Assembly (NCBI RefSeq): GCF_019703515.2
Contig: NC_059362.1
Location: 24,550,826 to 24,614,825 of the forward strand
Reading direction: 5' to 3'
Length of the DNA stretch: 64,000 bases
DNA from: Myxocyprinus asiaticus
Lineage: Eukaryota > Chordata > Actinopteri > Cypriniformes > Catostomidae
Shown: piece after piece, positions 22,836-33,959 of the stretch
How the letters are laid out: every line of letters begins with the position of its first letter
Numbering within the stretch: the stretch's first letter is position 1
Program-made: the position numbers and the translations under genes
Notes under the pieces: model-generated
What the model saw: only the letters and a program-made list of their open reading frames with translations
Database searches by the model: none
What the model was told of the DNA's origin: nothing

Positions 22836-23399
22836 ACAGTAAGTGATTCCACTTGACTCACAATAATCTACAGGCCAATAATCTGCAGCAATATTACCAC
22901 AACCTTTCAAATGAAATTTGTATTAGTACAAACTTGTCCCAGAATTAAGAAAAGCTAAAGTACACATTATGTGTGTGTATTGAAAGTTTAATTAAAGCTC
23001 TGGCTCAATGTTTTAGGGGATGCCCATGGGGATTCCTCTGCCCTTTTTTTAATATTGCTTACTGCCTAATTCAATTTCAGTGGTCTGCAGGCTGATGCCT
23101 GAGATTCAGTCAGACTTTAAACATGGCTGCAATAACAAGCAACTCATTATATAATTAGATGGAGGAAAGTTATGCACAGTGTGTATGCATGTTGTTTTGT
23201 GTGTGACCCAGACAGACCCCATTGTAATATCCGCTGGATCCATGTAGCATAAAGCTCAGACATCTTATCAAGCATGCATAGAGAACATACACACACATGC
23301 TAAAAACACATGGGACATGAAAAGTCGAAACATTCAAAGAAAACAATAATAGCATAACACGCGCACACTTGCACACACATTTGCTTTATAATACATTTT

Positions 23400-23765
23400 G
23401 TATAATCTCTGACCGAAACCCTACCTACTTACCCCTCACAGAAACCTTTTTTTTTTTTTTCCATTTTTTTGCATTTTTTTGCATTTTTAGATTTTAATCA
23501 AGATTTTTATCAAGTAACACTTTACATAAATGTTCCCTTTGTTAAGGGATTTTAAAGGGGTTCATTAATGGCTGCTATAACAACATGCATAAAAAGGATG
23601 ACTTTGATGTAATACCTGCCAAAATGCCATTTTTACCTAACATATTATAAATGCTTAATAACACTTATTCAACATTAGCTGCCTATGAAAATGTAGCTTA
23701 ATATTAAGTGGACACCTGTGAAGCCTTTTTAAGGAGTTATCAACATTAGAAACCTATACATAAAA
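23400..23765. repeat. Two degenerate dispersed repeats
   Basis: 23405-23480 (CCGAAACCCTACCTAC, CCCTCACAGAAACC, then a T run and GCATTTTTTTGC) resembles part of the CA-flanked repeat at 49981-50296. 23510-23765 (AGTAACACTTTACATAAATG, TTTTAAAGGGGTTCATTAAT) is another cyprinid-type repeat. Both are fragments. Confidence 0.45.
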
Positions 23766-23779
23766 GTTTGCAACATAGG

Positions 23780-24580
23780 TACACATGACAGAGGCATAGA
23801 AGTGATCATCCCAAACTCCTTCTCTACACCTCCCTTATCACCCGCTCCTTCCTACCCTCACTTTCTCGCTCTTAATTTCACATCCTCTATCATATTTCTC
23901 TTTCTTTGATTTTCTCTCTGACTTGAGGCTGAGTTTGGACAGGTGTGCTGTTACGTCCACTGCCAGCCCCCCTCTCGCATTGCTACACCCTCTACTCTGA
24001 GCAGTGTTAATCGCCTGATCTTGGCATCACTTTTCCTGCCACTTCTCAGCAATATTCTTCCATAATCACAGGTTACCTGCTATTTTTACAGCCTCGTGGC
24101 TGGCAGCCTTTTTGTAAGTGTGTTCGCAAGCTTTCAGTGTGAGGCAAACAATGGAAGATGACAGGAAAATAGAGGAAACACTCTATTGATTTGACCTATC
24201 CCTTACACACTGTGAAATTTTCGCATTCGCATTCGCTGCTGATGTTGCCCTGCGTGCAGTCTGGGGCTTTTCATAGTAGCTCTGACTACGGTCATCGACA
24301 CCGCATTTTGAAAGGATGACTCATTACGGGTACACAATAGGAGCAACCGAGCTGAGACCAATTTAAACACTTAAACACAGCCAGACTGAAATCTTCCTAA
24401 TGCATTATATAAATATGTGACAGTGTAAGGGAGGTAAATCTCTCTGCATAAGGTGAGATGCCAATTAAAGGGTCTTTCGTCAGCTGTGTGTTTTGATGAG
24501 GATTAAACAATGCTGCTTGTTTGTCAGTAGCTGAAAATGAGTCCTGATTAAGATAGGACAGGGAAACTGGTATCAAATAT
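23780..24580. other. Repeat-poor DNA, possible conserved noncoding element
   Basis: Balanced, non-repetitive sequence, for example GTGTTAATCGCCTGATCTTG and CCATAATCACAGG. No frame of interest. It is a candidate for conserved noncoding DNA only by appearance. Confidence 0.25.
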
Positions 24581-24581
24581 A

Positions 24582-24582
24582 C

Positions 24583-24668
<86 letters not shown>
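24582..24668. repeat. (CA)n-(TA)n compound microsatellite
   Basis: CA run followed directly by TA run, ~85 bp in all. Confidence 0.95.
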
Positions 24669-24669
<1 letters not shown>

Positions 24670-24670
<1 letters not shown>

Positions 24671-25845
24671 CACTGTCATTTAAGTTTCTTTAAATCTTAT
24701 TTAAACATTTAAATAAACAATATTTTAGGATTTTGAAAATCTATTATATAAAATGAATAAGAAAATTAGGCACTATTTGTAGGTCAATTATCAAATATGC
24801 AATTTTTTAATATTGAGCATGTGAAATTCTTTGTACAAAAGGACAGATTTCCTTACTTCCACTGAAGCATAAGATGCTTTTTGGAAGATGATCAAATCAT
24901 GCTGGATATCATCAGGTTTTTTACAAACTTGTGGAATCCATGCCACCTTGAGTGCATGCTGTCATCAAAGTAAAAAGGGGCAAACCCAATTCCAAGAAAT
25001 TCTGAAACTCATGTTAGTTCTTCAGTTAAACTTTTCACTCATATTGTTATGTTGATAATATAATTTGATTAGATATATGCTAAATAGAGGCAGGAATTTT
25101 TTACACCATGCATACTTTCACTGACACTCCAAATTGCTGCAAGTCTCTTTCAATACTGACATTCATTTACTGTACCTGCAACAGGTGGGCCTCATGTAAA
25201 TCTCATTAGCCATACATCAAGAATTTCAGACTTAATCCCCAGATTACACAGCTAAGTTTTTGTTGATAGACAGCAGACACCATATTTCTATGGAAAACCC
25301 TGTTTGCAAAGTTGCATATGACCAGAAGGAATCATACATATTGAAACTCATAGGAGATTTACGGTAGCTGTTTGATGACAACATGCAAACTTTGACTACT
25401 ACTTTCAAGTCATTCAACAGATCTATGGCAATGACTGCATTCACAGTGAAACTATTAAAACATTACTGAGAATATTACAAGCCAGTGTTTTCATCTCACA
25501 AGTAACTTTAATGCCATCATTTTTGTGATGTCCTGTCTGCCTAGCTAAGACAGAGTCTGATTGCTGAAGTGGCTTACTGAATACACTTTGATAAAAGGAG
25601 TACCCAGTGTAACTATTTGGGTGAAATTGCTTGGCCATAAGGCTGGCAAATGTATGAGAGCGTGGCACAAACTAACAATTTTTTTTTTTTTTTTTTTGTG
25701 TAAATGCACTTCAAAGTATTTGTCTTTTTTTTTTCACATTAATTGAACACATATTTAGTACAAATATGTGGTCTTGTTTCATGAATACAGTGTATACTTT
25801 TTTCGCCATCTACCTGGTAAGAAGGAAAGTGAAATGTTACAACAT
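24670..25845. other. No gene recognised
   Basis: AT-rich, with T runs at 25678-25697. Short frames on both strands have no domain support. Confidence 0.5.
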
Positions 25846-25850
25846 GCCCC

Positions 25851-26078
25851 TGTCAGGGTTGTTTGTGTTTGTATGTTTGTTTGTGCTGGCGTGCTTAGGT
25901 CAAGTCAAGTCAAGTCTATGTTCATGCTCATGTTTGTTTTTAGTGTCAAATCAAGTCAAGTCTAGTTTGTTTTGTTTCATGTTTCTTGATTTACCATGTA
26001 TATAAGGAATAAACTGCACTTGGGTTATCACACATCATCGTCTTCATCGTCTGCCTATCAGTGCCAGCAAATGTCACA
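25851..26078 (+). repeat. 5' LTR
   Basis: Begins TGTCAGGGTTG and ends AAATGTCACA. It contains short GTCAA tandem units near 25900 and a TATATAAGGAATAAA stretch that would serve as promoter and poly(A) signal. Confidence 0.9.
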
Positions 26079-26097
26079 GAAAACCTGACCGACCTAA

Positions 26098-26835
26098 ATG
26101 AACCCAGCAATCCAGCTTCTTTGTTTACGCCAGGGAAATTGTCCCCTTAATGAGATTGCCCTCAATGACTGTTTTCGCTTTGGACTGAATGAGCCAATCT
26201 CTTCCCTGATGCCAGGCGGTCAGAGTACCCACAGCCTGGCTCAGTATATCGACCTTGCCCTACTAATATGTGGTTCATCGTTCACTGTGGGGGAGGTGGA
26301 CGCCAAGCCAGAGTCCCACGTCAAGGCCACCGAGCCAGAGTCCCACGTCATGGCCGCCGAGCCAGAGTCCCACGTCATGGCCGCCGAGCCACAGTCCCAC
26401 GTCATGGCCACCGAGCCAGAGTTCCTCATTGTGGTCACTGAGCTAGTGCCATCTTTTGCCCTGGATCCTGAGTCTACTCCATGCTATGTCACAGCCACGA
26501 ATCAGTCTGCTCCATAACATGTCACAGAAACGCCTCAGCCTGCTCCATGCCATGTCACAGCAATGCCTCAGCCTGCTTCATGCCATGTCACAGCCAAGCT
26601 TCAGTCTGCTCCATGCAATGTCTCAGGCTCACCTCTGGTCAATGAGCCAATGCCCAAGCCTGCCACGGTCAACGAACCAACGCCCACATCTGCCCCGGCC
26701 AACGAACCAGCGTTGCAAGTCTCGTCCATCCCAGAGCCAGTGTTTCAAACTTTGTCCGTTCCAGAGCCATCTCTCACTGGGCTATTTGAGTTGGAATTGG
26801 TTCCCGACCCTTGTGCCCACCCTGAGTTCTCCTGA
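26098..26835 (+). pseudogene. Gag-like proline-rich ORF with tandem repeats
   Basis: The frame opens at the ATG at 26098, 20 bp after the LTR. The first ~70 residues contain RLNEPISSLMPGG-like sequence (FGLNEPISSLMPGG) and SLAQYIDLALLICGS, which resembles the Gag-like N-terminus of a family of pol-less LTR elements in cyprinid genomes. Then come four copies of a 9-residue repeat of the type EPESHVMAA, and a second repeat set of ~10 residues around CHVTAMPQPA. A TAA at 26515-26517 interrupts the frame; it resumes in the same frame to 26835. Downstream, proline-rich coding continues in other frames to about 27300 (PPWPVG, APPWSS), so indels have broken the tail. No zinc knuckle or protease was seen. 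I infer a nucleocapsid-like or accessory role at most; function of the intact family protein is unknown to me. Confidence 0.72.
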
Positions 26836-27300
26836 TCAGCCGGTTCCCCCCAAGCCACCGGCTCAATCATCGCCCTATGAGAAATCCCAGACACGGAGAA
26901 ATTTTGAACCTCTGACTCCGCCTAGACCCTCCGAGCCCTGGACTCCACCATGGCCTGTCGGTTTTACCGGGGTCCCTCCAGCTTCTCCTTGGTCTGTTGG
27001 TCACCTGGCTCCGCCTTGGCTCTCCGATCCTCTGGCTATGTCTCATCTCTCCGATCCTTCAGCTCCACCGGGCACCTCCATCCCTATGGCTCCACCTTGA
27101 TCCTACCGGCTTCGCCTAAGTCTTCCGATCCCCCAGCTCCGCCTTGCTCCTCCGAGCCTCCGGCGCCGCCTTGGTCCTCCCTGCCTCTGGCTCCACCCTG
27201 GCCCTTCGAGTCTTCGGCTACTCTCCGGGTATCCCGTTCTCCATGGTTTCACCCCTCGAGCCTCTCACGGCTCCGCTTTCCATGGCTCTGCCCCTAGAGT
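26836..27300 (+). pseudogene. Proline-rich 3' part of the Gag-like region
   Basis: C/T-rich sequence that reads as proline-, serine- and tryptophan-rich peptide in more than one plus frame (for example PPRPSEPWTPPWPVG in the frame ending at 27100, and SEPPAPPWSS in the frame 26950-27297). The repeated use of CCTCCG/GGCTCCGCC-type units suggests expansion of a short tandem repeat. It is probably the displaced tail of the ORF that starts at 26098. Confidence 0.55.
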
Positions 27301-27501
27301 CTCTCATGGCTCCACCCCCACACAGGCTCCGCCCTGGTCTCATGCTCCATGCCATGTTTTCACCAGACCACGTCCCACACCTTGTTTCACCATGTTTCCA
27401 TGTCCTGCCACGTAACCACGTCAAGTAGCCACGGTCCCCCCCCCCCCCCCCACCCCCAGCTCCCTCTTGAATTTTGTGTTTTTGTTTTGGAGGGGGGGAT
27501 A

Positions 27502-27719
27502 TGTCAGGGTTGTGTGTGTTTGTATGTTTGTTTGTGCTGGCGTGCTTAGGTCAAGTCCATGTTCATGCTCATGTTTGTGTTTAGAGTCAAGTCAAGTCAA
27601 GTCAAGTTTGTTTGGTTTCATGCTTCTGGATTTATCACATATATAAGGAATAAACTGCACTTGGATTATCACACATCATCGTCTTCATCGTCTGCCTATC
27701 ATTGCCAGCAAACGTTACA
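27502..27719 (+). repeat. 3' LTR
   Basis: Begins TGTCAGGGTTG and ends AAACGTTACA. It differs from the 5' LTR by about a dozen substitutions and short indels, including in the GTCAA units, so the insertion is not very young. A C run with an interruption (27429-27455) lies ~50 bp upstream. Confidence 0.9.
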
Positions 27720-27938
27720 GCCCCATAGGCAAACATTTTTGAGGTTTATGTATATATAGTATATAAAAAATAAAAAAGTGAGGTATTTAATTCATTTAAT
27801 TCAAGACATATTCTCAGAATTTTTTTTTTTTATTTATAATCTTGTATCAAGTTTGCATCGAGATCAAAATGAGATATTTCACTGGGAAAAAAAGACAAAT
27901 TTACTGATTAACAAAAAGGGTTGCTGCAGTGTGTATAC

Positions 27939-30312
27939 TAGGGGTTGAACGATCTCAGATTTTTTGAAGTCGATAGTTATGTGATTAAATTTGAGTTGAC
28001 ATTGACTAATCGCTGATGACTTTATTAATAAAAACACAAAAGATGGGAATGCTTGCAACATGCCACAATTTGCAATTTATTTGCAAAAAATTTGACAGAT
28101 GCTGACAGACAGCTCATAACATGTTGCAACTTAACGGTAACAACGCTTTGCATGATTAACAACGGTTTAGTGCAAAAGAAAAATTATTGATGCATGTTGG
28201 CATAACATAATAATGACACTCACGCAAGATCTAGGTTGTAAGCCTACTCACTGTCACAGTCCTGCTCAGTCACAGTTTTTGCTTTTCGTTCCTGGTTTGT
28301 GTGTAAGAAGATGAGGGCATCGACATGGGCTGGATGGAGGCTCGCATGCTGTCGGGTGATGGTATTCCCAGCCAGTGAAAAAATTATCTCGCTTGGGGTG
28401 CTGGTAGCTGGGACAGCCAAGTAGCTTTTGCAAAGCTTGGCCAAATGGGGAAATTTGTCCTGGTTGAGGTCTACCACTGCAGGGGGTTCTCCATGGTGGG
28501 AATATGTGGTGTTGTTAATAAATATTCACGGACTTCTTCGGCTGCTGTGGAGTGGTGTCCCATTTTCCTCCCACTGTGATAGTGTGGCCCAAAAAGCTGC
28601 TCAAAATCTTGCTCAAGTCGGGCCTTTTTCCCAGTTACTGGCTCACCTTCGTTATCAACTGTGTCCTCACTGTGTACATCCTCACCTAGGATGAAAATTA
28701 TTTAGGGTATAAATTCACCACATCTACGCATATTATAACAACAACAACAGATCAGCATTTTAAATCAATTATGCTAGCGCAGTTTTATTCGGCGGACCCA
28801 CCTTTTTCTGCAAGCGGCTCTCCCTCATCCTGGAGCAGGCTGTTCAGGTGGCTGTGGGTGGCCTCTCTTTTACTCTCTGGGATGAAATGAAGATGTTTGA
28901 ACCGGGGATCGAGCATACAGGCCACAGTGGGGATGGATTCTGTCAGATCGTCAGACACCAGTTTGAACTGTGTTTCCAACTGCCATCAAACCGTGTTCTT
29001 AAAGGCACGTACAGCTGTCAGGTCAGATGCTTCGACATGCAGAGTGGTGCTGATCATGTTGAAAATGACTGGAAAGATGAAAGACAACCCCACATGCAAC
29101 TCACCACACATTATTTCAGTGGCCTTGGCCAAAGGTTGCAGCACTGGAATCAGCTGTTCCAGCAGCTCCCACTGTGATGCTCTCATGGCGAGTGATTTTG
29201 GATGGCTGGTTTGGTGACTGTTTCATCTTTGCTCGAACAGCCGCTGGAGCATTACGAATGTGGAATTCCATCGGACCGTACAGTCAGTCTGGAGTTTGTT
29301 GGCTCTTATGCCAATTTGTTCCTGCCATTTCTTCAGGGAACAAGTGCCCAACGCTGAGTGGCGAAAGTGGCTGACAACTCTCCTTGTTGCGTCAATAGCC
29401 TTCGCAATATCAGGTAAGACTAAGCCAGTCTTTATTGCTAGCTGTAGCAGATCTTTGGGAAACATTTCACATAGCTCCATGGTTAAGTTTATGTTACTGG
29501 CATTATCGTGGACTGTGCAAAACACCAGTATGCCCCATTCCTTGATTATCTCAGACAGATGGTCAACAATGTTGACTGCAATATGTCTCTCTGGCATCAT
29601 AGATGTACACAGCACTCCGGCCTTCAGCTTCCATGTGTCAGTGATGTAGTGAGTTGTTACCGTAATGTACGGCTTCATGGTGGAGGATGTCCACAGTTGT
29701 TAGCGACACACTCTGACCTCTCATCTCCTTCACAATATTTTCATGCAGGCTGTCGTACTGGTGTTTGATAGTGTTCCACAGTGTGTTGTAAGATGGGACA
29801 TCGTAGCCAGGTTAAAAAAAATGCAGTATTTCTCTAAAACCTTCTCCGTGCACTGCATCTAAAGGTCGAATGTCTTTGACAATGAAATTCACCAGAATTG
29901 AAATGAAATTGGTGATTTGCTGCCGTCTTTTCTCTGTCGCAGCAGGACATTTGGTGAAGTCACTAATTGACTGCTGTCGAGATGATTTGCATCATTCCTC
30001 ACCTAGTGTTAGCGGATGCCTTTTCAGATGAGTGTGCATTGCACTTGTACTTTTGTTGTACTTCAGGATGGACTTGCATATTTTGCAAGTGACAGTTGTA
30101 CAAGCTTCATCTTTAGTGAAGTATTTCCACACACTTGATGTACCACTGCTGCTTTGCTGCAATGACCCACCGGGCTCCTCACCTGTTGTCTTCTGCAAGG
30201 CGGCCATGTTGTTAGTGTCAAAATCACATGATCAGCGACTAGTCAACGTCAAGCTTAAAGCGTCGTGGCAGAGCATTAAAGCCGACAAGTCGACTAGTTT
30301 GTGCAACCCCTA
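27939..30312 (-). mobile_element. hAT-superfamily transposon (ZBED-type), degenerate
   Basis: The left end TAGGGGTTGAAC and the right end GTGCAACCCCTA are inverted repeats. The flanks are 8-bp repeats with one mismatch, GTGTATAC (27931-27938) and GTGTAAAC (30313-30320), as expected for hAT. The 2.37-kb body holds a minus-strand transposase with BED finger and C-terminal dimerisation domain. Confidence 0.93.
28244..30207 (-). pseudogene. hAT transposase pseudogene (BED finger, DDE core, dimerisation domain)
   Basis: From the ATG at 30207 the minus strand encodes a BED-type zinc finger: VWKYFTKDEA, then CKIC and, 13-14 residues on, HTHLKRH. The middle piece (29678-29223) has VFCTVHDNASNINLTMEL, a hAT catalytic-core motif, and TVRWNSTFVMLQRLFEQR. 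The piece at 29186-28986 starts WELLEQLIPVLQPLAKATE, and 28979-28785 has TVACMLDPRFKHL. The C-terminus (28477-28244) gives YLAVPATSTPSEIIFSLAG, the hAT dimerisation domain. At least two in-frame stops (near 29220 and 28983) and two frameshifts (between 29992 and 29678, and between 28785 and 28477) break it. Ancestral length would be about 620-650 residues, normal for ZBED-type hAT. Confidence 0.92.
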
Positions 30313-30320
30313 GTGTAAAC

Positions 30321-31460
30321 TTATGTCATTTATATGCCACAAATGTAATTGAATTGTGTTTCTGAAAGTCACCAATACTTGAACTTTAATTACCTGGGCT
30401 CAAGGGTTCATTATACAAACAGCTAGCAGCTTTTTGAGGCAATAGGTCAAGTCAACAATAATATTGCAATCATCTGTCGCCAAATAATTCCAAGAGTGAT
30501 AGTTGGCTCCATAAGTGATCAAGGGTTAAGTCTGTTTCATTTCAACACGTTGCTTTGGTTCCGCCAGCAGTGAGCAATCGCGCAGTGTAATCAGTGACGT
30601 ACATCTGAGTCCATTGAACTGGAACGCAGTCAAAGAACAACTTGAGAGAGAAATAATGAGAAAGGTACAAAGGTACCCATTTACAGTCATCACCTGTATG
30701 GGTTTAATCACTATGATTGTTTGAGGTTAAGAGAGGGGGTGTTCACAGTTCACGTGGACCCATGTATTGTCTCAGTGTCCTTTGATGCTTAGTGCTACAT
30801 GGTGTGACAAAAATGTAAGAACATACACAGAGGTATAAGAAAATTTGTATGTGGTTTTCCTTTTTATTGGAAGATCTGAGGTAATTTCTAATGTAATGGA
30901 TATGAGTAATGACATGATGCATTTTTACTTTGTATAGGATCTATTGCATCTGTCTTAACCATCCATATGTAGTCTGGATGACAAACCATGACACCCACGC
31001 ATACACTCACAAAAGCTTTTCCTTTGAGAGGCTTTAACATTAAGATAATGTTGATGAGTCCAGATGATGTGATCATCTATGGCTACTTCCTATGACAGGA
31101 GTTTAAGTTGATTTCAAACAGAATACTTTTGATTTAGTCATTACATCTACAAACACTACATCAGCAACACTTACAATTGCATGTATGATCTTGCATGTAA
31201 CCACAATAGGTTTTCAACACCCAGTTCTAAGAAAAATCAAGAATTGGTCCAAATCCATTGCATATGGAAGTAATATATGTAAGATTTTGTGATTCTTTTC
31301 AATTTCCCTTTTTTGACTTAATGATTAAAAACCAACCAAGAAACACCCAAAGAAAACTTTCTGTTAGCATTCCCCTTAATCTAAATGGCAGTTGTTGTTT
31401 TTTGTTTTGTTTTTTCGGCTGTCGCATGCACTGCTGGAAGAACATGACCTGCATGCTGCC
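30321..31460. other. No gene recognised
   Basis: Unique-looking sequence. Short frames (for example 31258-31518, plus) lack domain or splice support. Confidence 0.5.
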
Positions 31461-31463
31461 ATC

Positions 31464-31692
31464 TTATGCTGCATTCTATTCAATGTATTATGTAGAATAT
31501 TCCTACATGATACCTTGAATCTCTCGCCATAATGGCATTCCTTTGCCCAGTGCTCGGAAGATGACATATAAAGAAACAAAACTGCAATGCTCCCAGCTTA
31601 GCAGATGTCCGATTGTCAACAGATACATCTCATAGCAACCCAATTGCTGTGCAATGCTATTATTCATTCTACAGGTGAACGATAATCAAAAC
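31464..31692 (-). repeat. Dispersed repeat family A, copy 3 (inverted, partial)
   Basis: Reverse complement of the first half of the 20450-20855 copy. Shared landmarks include GAATATTCCTACATGATA, CTCGGAAGATGACAT, CAAAACTGCAATGCTCCC, CATAGCAACCCAA and GATAATCAAAA. It is clearly more diverged than copies 1 and 2 are from each other. Confidence 0.75.
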
Positions 31693-31699
31693 AGACTAT

Positions 31700-32310
31700 T
31701 AATTACTGTGTTTAACACACCTGTCTCAGAAAGTGTTTGCTAAACAAATTTTATTATCATGTAATGTAGGAACTTATTTATGATTATTATTTTTTGTCCT
31801 TAAAAGTGAATGTTTTCATTAAATGTGTAAATCTCCCTTGGTGTCGAAATGTTTGCTTGGCACCACGCACATGCATCTTGGCGAAATCGGAGTAGTGGAT
31901 TTCCGCATGAGTTTCCAAGTTGTAATTTAAACGTTCCACTGCACTTTTTCAAGAAGGAATCTAAAAAAAAACAGATTTTTCGAGTAGGTCAGGTCAAGAA
32001 GGTAACAGCATGGTTGCCAAAAGTCTCATGACAGCAGCACGCAATGTTCACACACTGTGTTTATTGTGTTTATTTTGAGTCCCACAGAAACCCTACACCT
32101 GCCCTAACCCTAACCCTAACCTTAACCCTACCACTAAATCTAACCATAAACCTTACCTTAGTATCAGTGAATAAGAGTCTTGTGAGATTAGGGCTGCCGA
32201 GGTGTTACTACAGCCTTCTGAGTTAAATAGAACACAGCATTAGTTCTGGGAACAGTTTTTTTTATTTATTTTTTTTTTTAGTCACATGAGCCTCAAATGC
32301 CATGTGACTA
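31700..32310. other. No gene; short telomere-like CCCTAA stretch
   Basis: Around 32100-32140 three or four imperfect CCCTAA/CCTTAA units occur. The rest is AT-rich filler with T runs at 32256-32280. Confidence 0.5.
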
Positions 32311-32317
32311 ATTATTC

Positions 32318-32500
32318 TTGAATCAGAATCAGCTTTATTGCCAAGTATGCTTACACATACAAGGAATTTGTCTTGGTGACAGGAGCTTCCAGTGCACAAA
32401 CAATACAGCAGCAAGACAGAGATAATAATAATAAAAAAAAAGTGAATAGAAAATAAAGTATATATAGAAATACACAATAGGAATGCGCACATTCCCACAC
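32318..32500 (-). repeat. Dispersed teleost repeat (retroposon-like)
   Basis: GAATCAGAATCAGCTTTATT, GCCAAGTATGCTTACACATA and CAAGGAATTTGTCTTGGTGA are landmarks of a very common teleost repeat, here followed by an A-rich tail-like stretch (32424-32450). Family name not assigned. Confidence 0.55.
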
Positions 32501-32703
32501 CCTTCACAAGCAACTATCCTGTGAAGTCAAAGGCAAAAGACTTTGTCCATTACATGTTTTTTAAAACCCAAAATATGTGTGAATATCTGCCCCCAAGTTG
32601 CCCCCAGAATTGTGTAATTATAGCATTTACTAGCAGTGGCAAACTGGTCCATGTTAAATAGCCAAACCTTGACCCCTTTGGAAATATGCAAAATTACCAA
32701 CAT

Positions 32704-33117
32704 TAAAGGTGCACTCAGTAAGTTTATGTTCATGTCGTCTTAGACTTACACTGACACCTAGTGGCCTGGATGCAGCATCATTCAAATGCAATAGTTTTCA
32801 GTTATAGATGCAAATGTAAAAAATCACAATTTACAGTCAGCCATGATTAATTTAATCCATGAGTGAAAGTGTTCAATGACAGGGTGGTTGATTAAGCGAG
32901 TAATATTCGGCTGGTCATGTGATTCTAACATGGCAGCTTCCATGAGGGGATCCTCTCCATGTAGAATAAAACAGCTTTTTGTTAGGTTACAGTTGTGACT
33001 GGAGTCTTCATCTCATGTGAGTGGTCGTGATTTTATACATATGTTTCAAAATTACAATTAATTTCTTAAGGAGTACAGCTTGTTTTAATGAGGAAAAAAT
33101 ACTAAGTGCACCTTTAA
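32704..33117. mobile_element. MITE with TTAA at both ends
   Basis: TTAAAGGTGCACTCAGTAAG at the left and CTAAGTGCACCTTTAA at the right are inverted repeats that include TTAA, the target of piggyBac- and Kolobok-type transposons. The ~410-bp interior has no frame of interest. Confidence 0.7.
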
Positions 33118-33165
33118 GATACAGACATCTTTTACCTGCTGGAATCTTCATGCACAAAGTACATT

Positions 33166-33400
33166 TTAAAGCTGAATTATGTAATTTCTGCACCACAAGT
33201 GCCACCAAACAGAATTGCTAAACTTTCTTTTCAAAACAGCTTTCTGAATACACCCCCATCTGCCATTGGTCAAGCAAAGAAATAGTCCTGCCCCCAACTC
33301 ACGCCATTAGTTGAGTAACGTTGTTGGGGCAGGTCTAAGCGGATCACTCAAAACAAACAAAATAAATTTTTTAGCGCCACAGAAACACAGTGCTTACAGG
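33166..33400. repeat. Second MITE-like repeat
   Basis: TTAAAGCTGAATTATGTAAT followed by TTCTGCACCACAAGTGCCAC is the left end of a common cyprinid MITE family. The right end could not be fixed. Confidence 0.5.
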
Positions 33401-33584
33401 TTTCAAGAAAATTAACCTATGAATGGAATACTTATTGTCGTCTATGCATATTAAGCTGGAATAGAAGTATTTTAACACAGAAACAGTTTTAACTTTGTTT
33501 GAGTTTAGCTTATATGGCTTACAGCCACAAGACTTACTCTCAGGTGGTCTGCTAATACACTCCCTTCCTCCAAGCACGCACACA

Positions 33585-33586
<2 letters not shown>

Positions 33587-33649
<63 letters not shown>
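33587..33649. repeat. (CA)n microsatellite
   Basis: About 62 bp of almost pure CA. Confidence 0.97.
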
Positions 33650-33651
<2 letters not shown>

Positions 33652-33654
33652 CCT

Positions 33655-33950
33655 CCTCTCTTTGTGTCCTTCACTGGCTCCTGGATGAGGTCCAACAAAA
33701 CTTTCTTCTTCATGCATTGGAAATTATGGGTGTATATGCATCCAGAGCAGCAGCAGGGGCAGAGTTGCAGGTGTTCTGCAAAGAAGGCCTCCCCCAGGCA
33801 GGGCCTGGAGATAGCCCCCGGATGGAATTATTTCCCTTACTCTCAATGCAATCAATCAGATGCTCTGGCAATGACGCATTTTTAACTTCCAAGGTCCTAA
33901 TAAAGCACAGTGACCTTCAATTCATCATAACTTCCCCTTGTTTCTGAATG
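33655..33950. other. Candidate conserved noncoding stretch
   Basis: Non-repetitive, balanced sequence, for example GCAATCAATCAGATGCTCTG and GACCTTCAATTCATCATAAC. A plus-strand frame runs through it from the CA array but has no domain. Could equally be ordinary unique DNA. Confidence 0.25.
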
Positions 33951-33959
33951 TGTGTGTGT

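Larger units (their letters stand above)
25851..27719 (+). mobile_element. Small non-autonomous LTR retrotransposon
   Basis: Two similar LTRs (228 and 218 bp) enclose 1.42 kb. The element is flanked by a perfect 5-bp duplication, GCCCC, at 25846-25850 and 27720-27724. A purine-rich tract (GGAGGGGGGGATA) precedes the 3' LTR. The interior has a Gag-like, proline-rich repetitive frame and no protease, reverse transcriptase or integrase. It must have moved using proteins of another LTR element. The primer-binding site next to the 5' LTR is not obvious. Confidence 0.9.

Noticed and set aside
25860..25965. GTCAA/GTCAAGTCAAG runs as a CRISPR-like or regulatory repeat
   Set aside because: They are a short tandem repeat inside a eukaryotic LTR; no spacers, no cas genes.
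26241..26438. Minus-strand frame opposite the EPESHVMAA repeats
   Set aside because: Mirror of a tandem repeat on the coding strand.
32096..32160. CCCTAA units suggesting an interstitial telomere
   Set aside because: Only a few imperfect units; this pattern is common in fish repeats (another at 50060-50100) and gives no evidence of chromosome fusion.
33495..33947. 150-residue plus-strand frame
   Set aside because: A third of it is (CA)n translation and the remainder has no domain.
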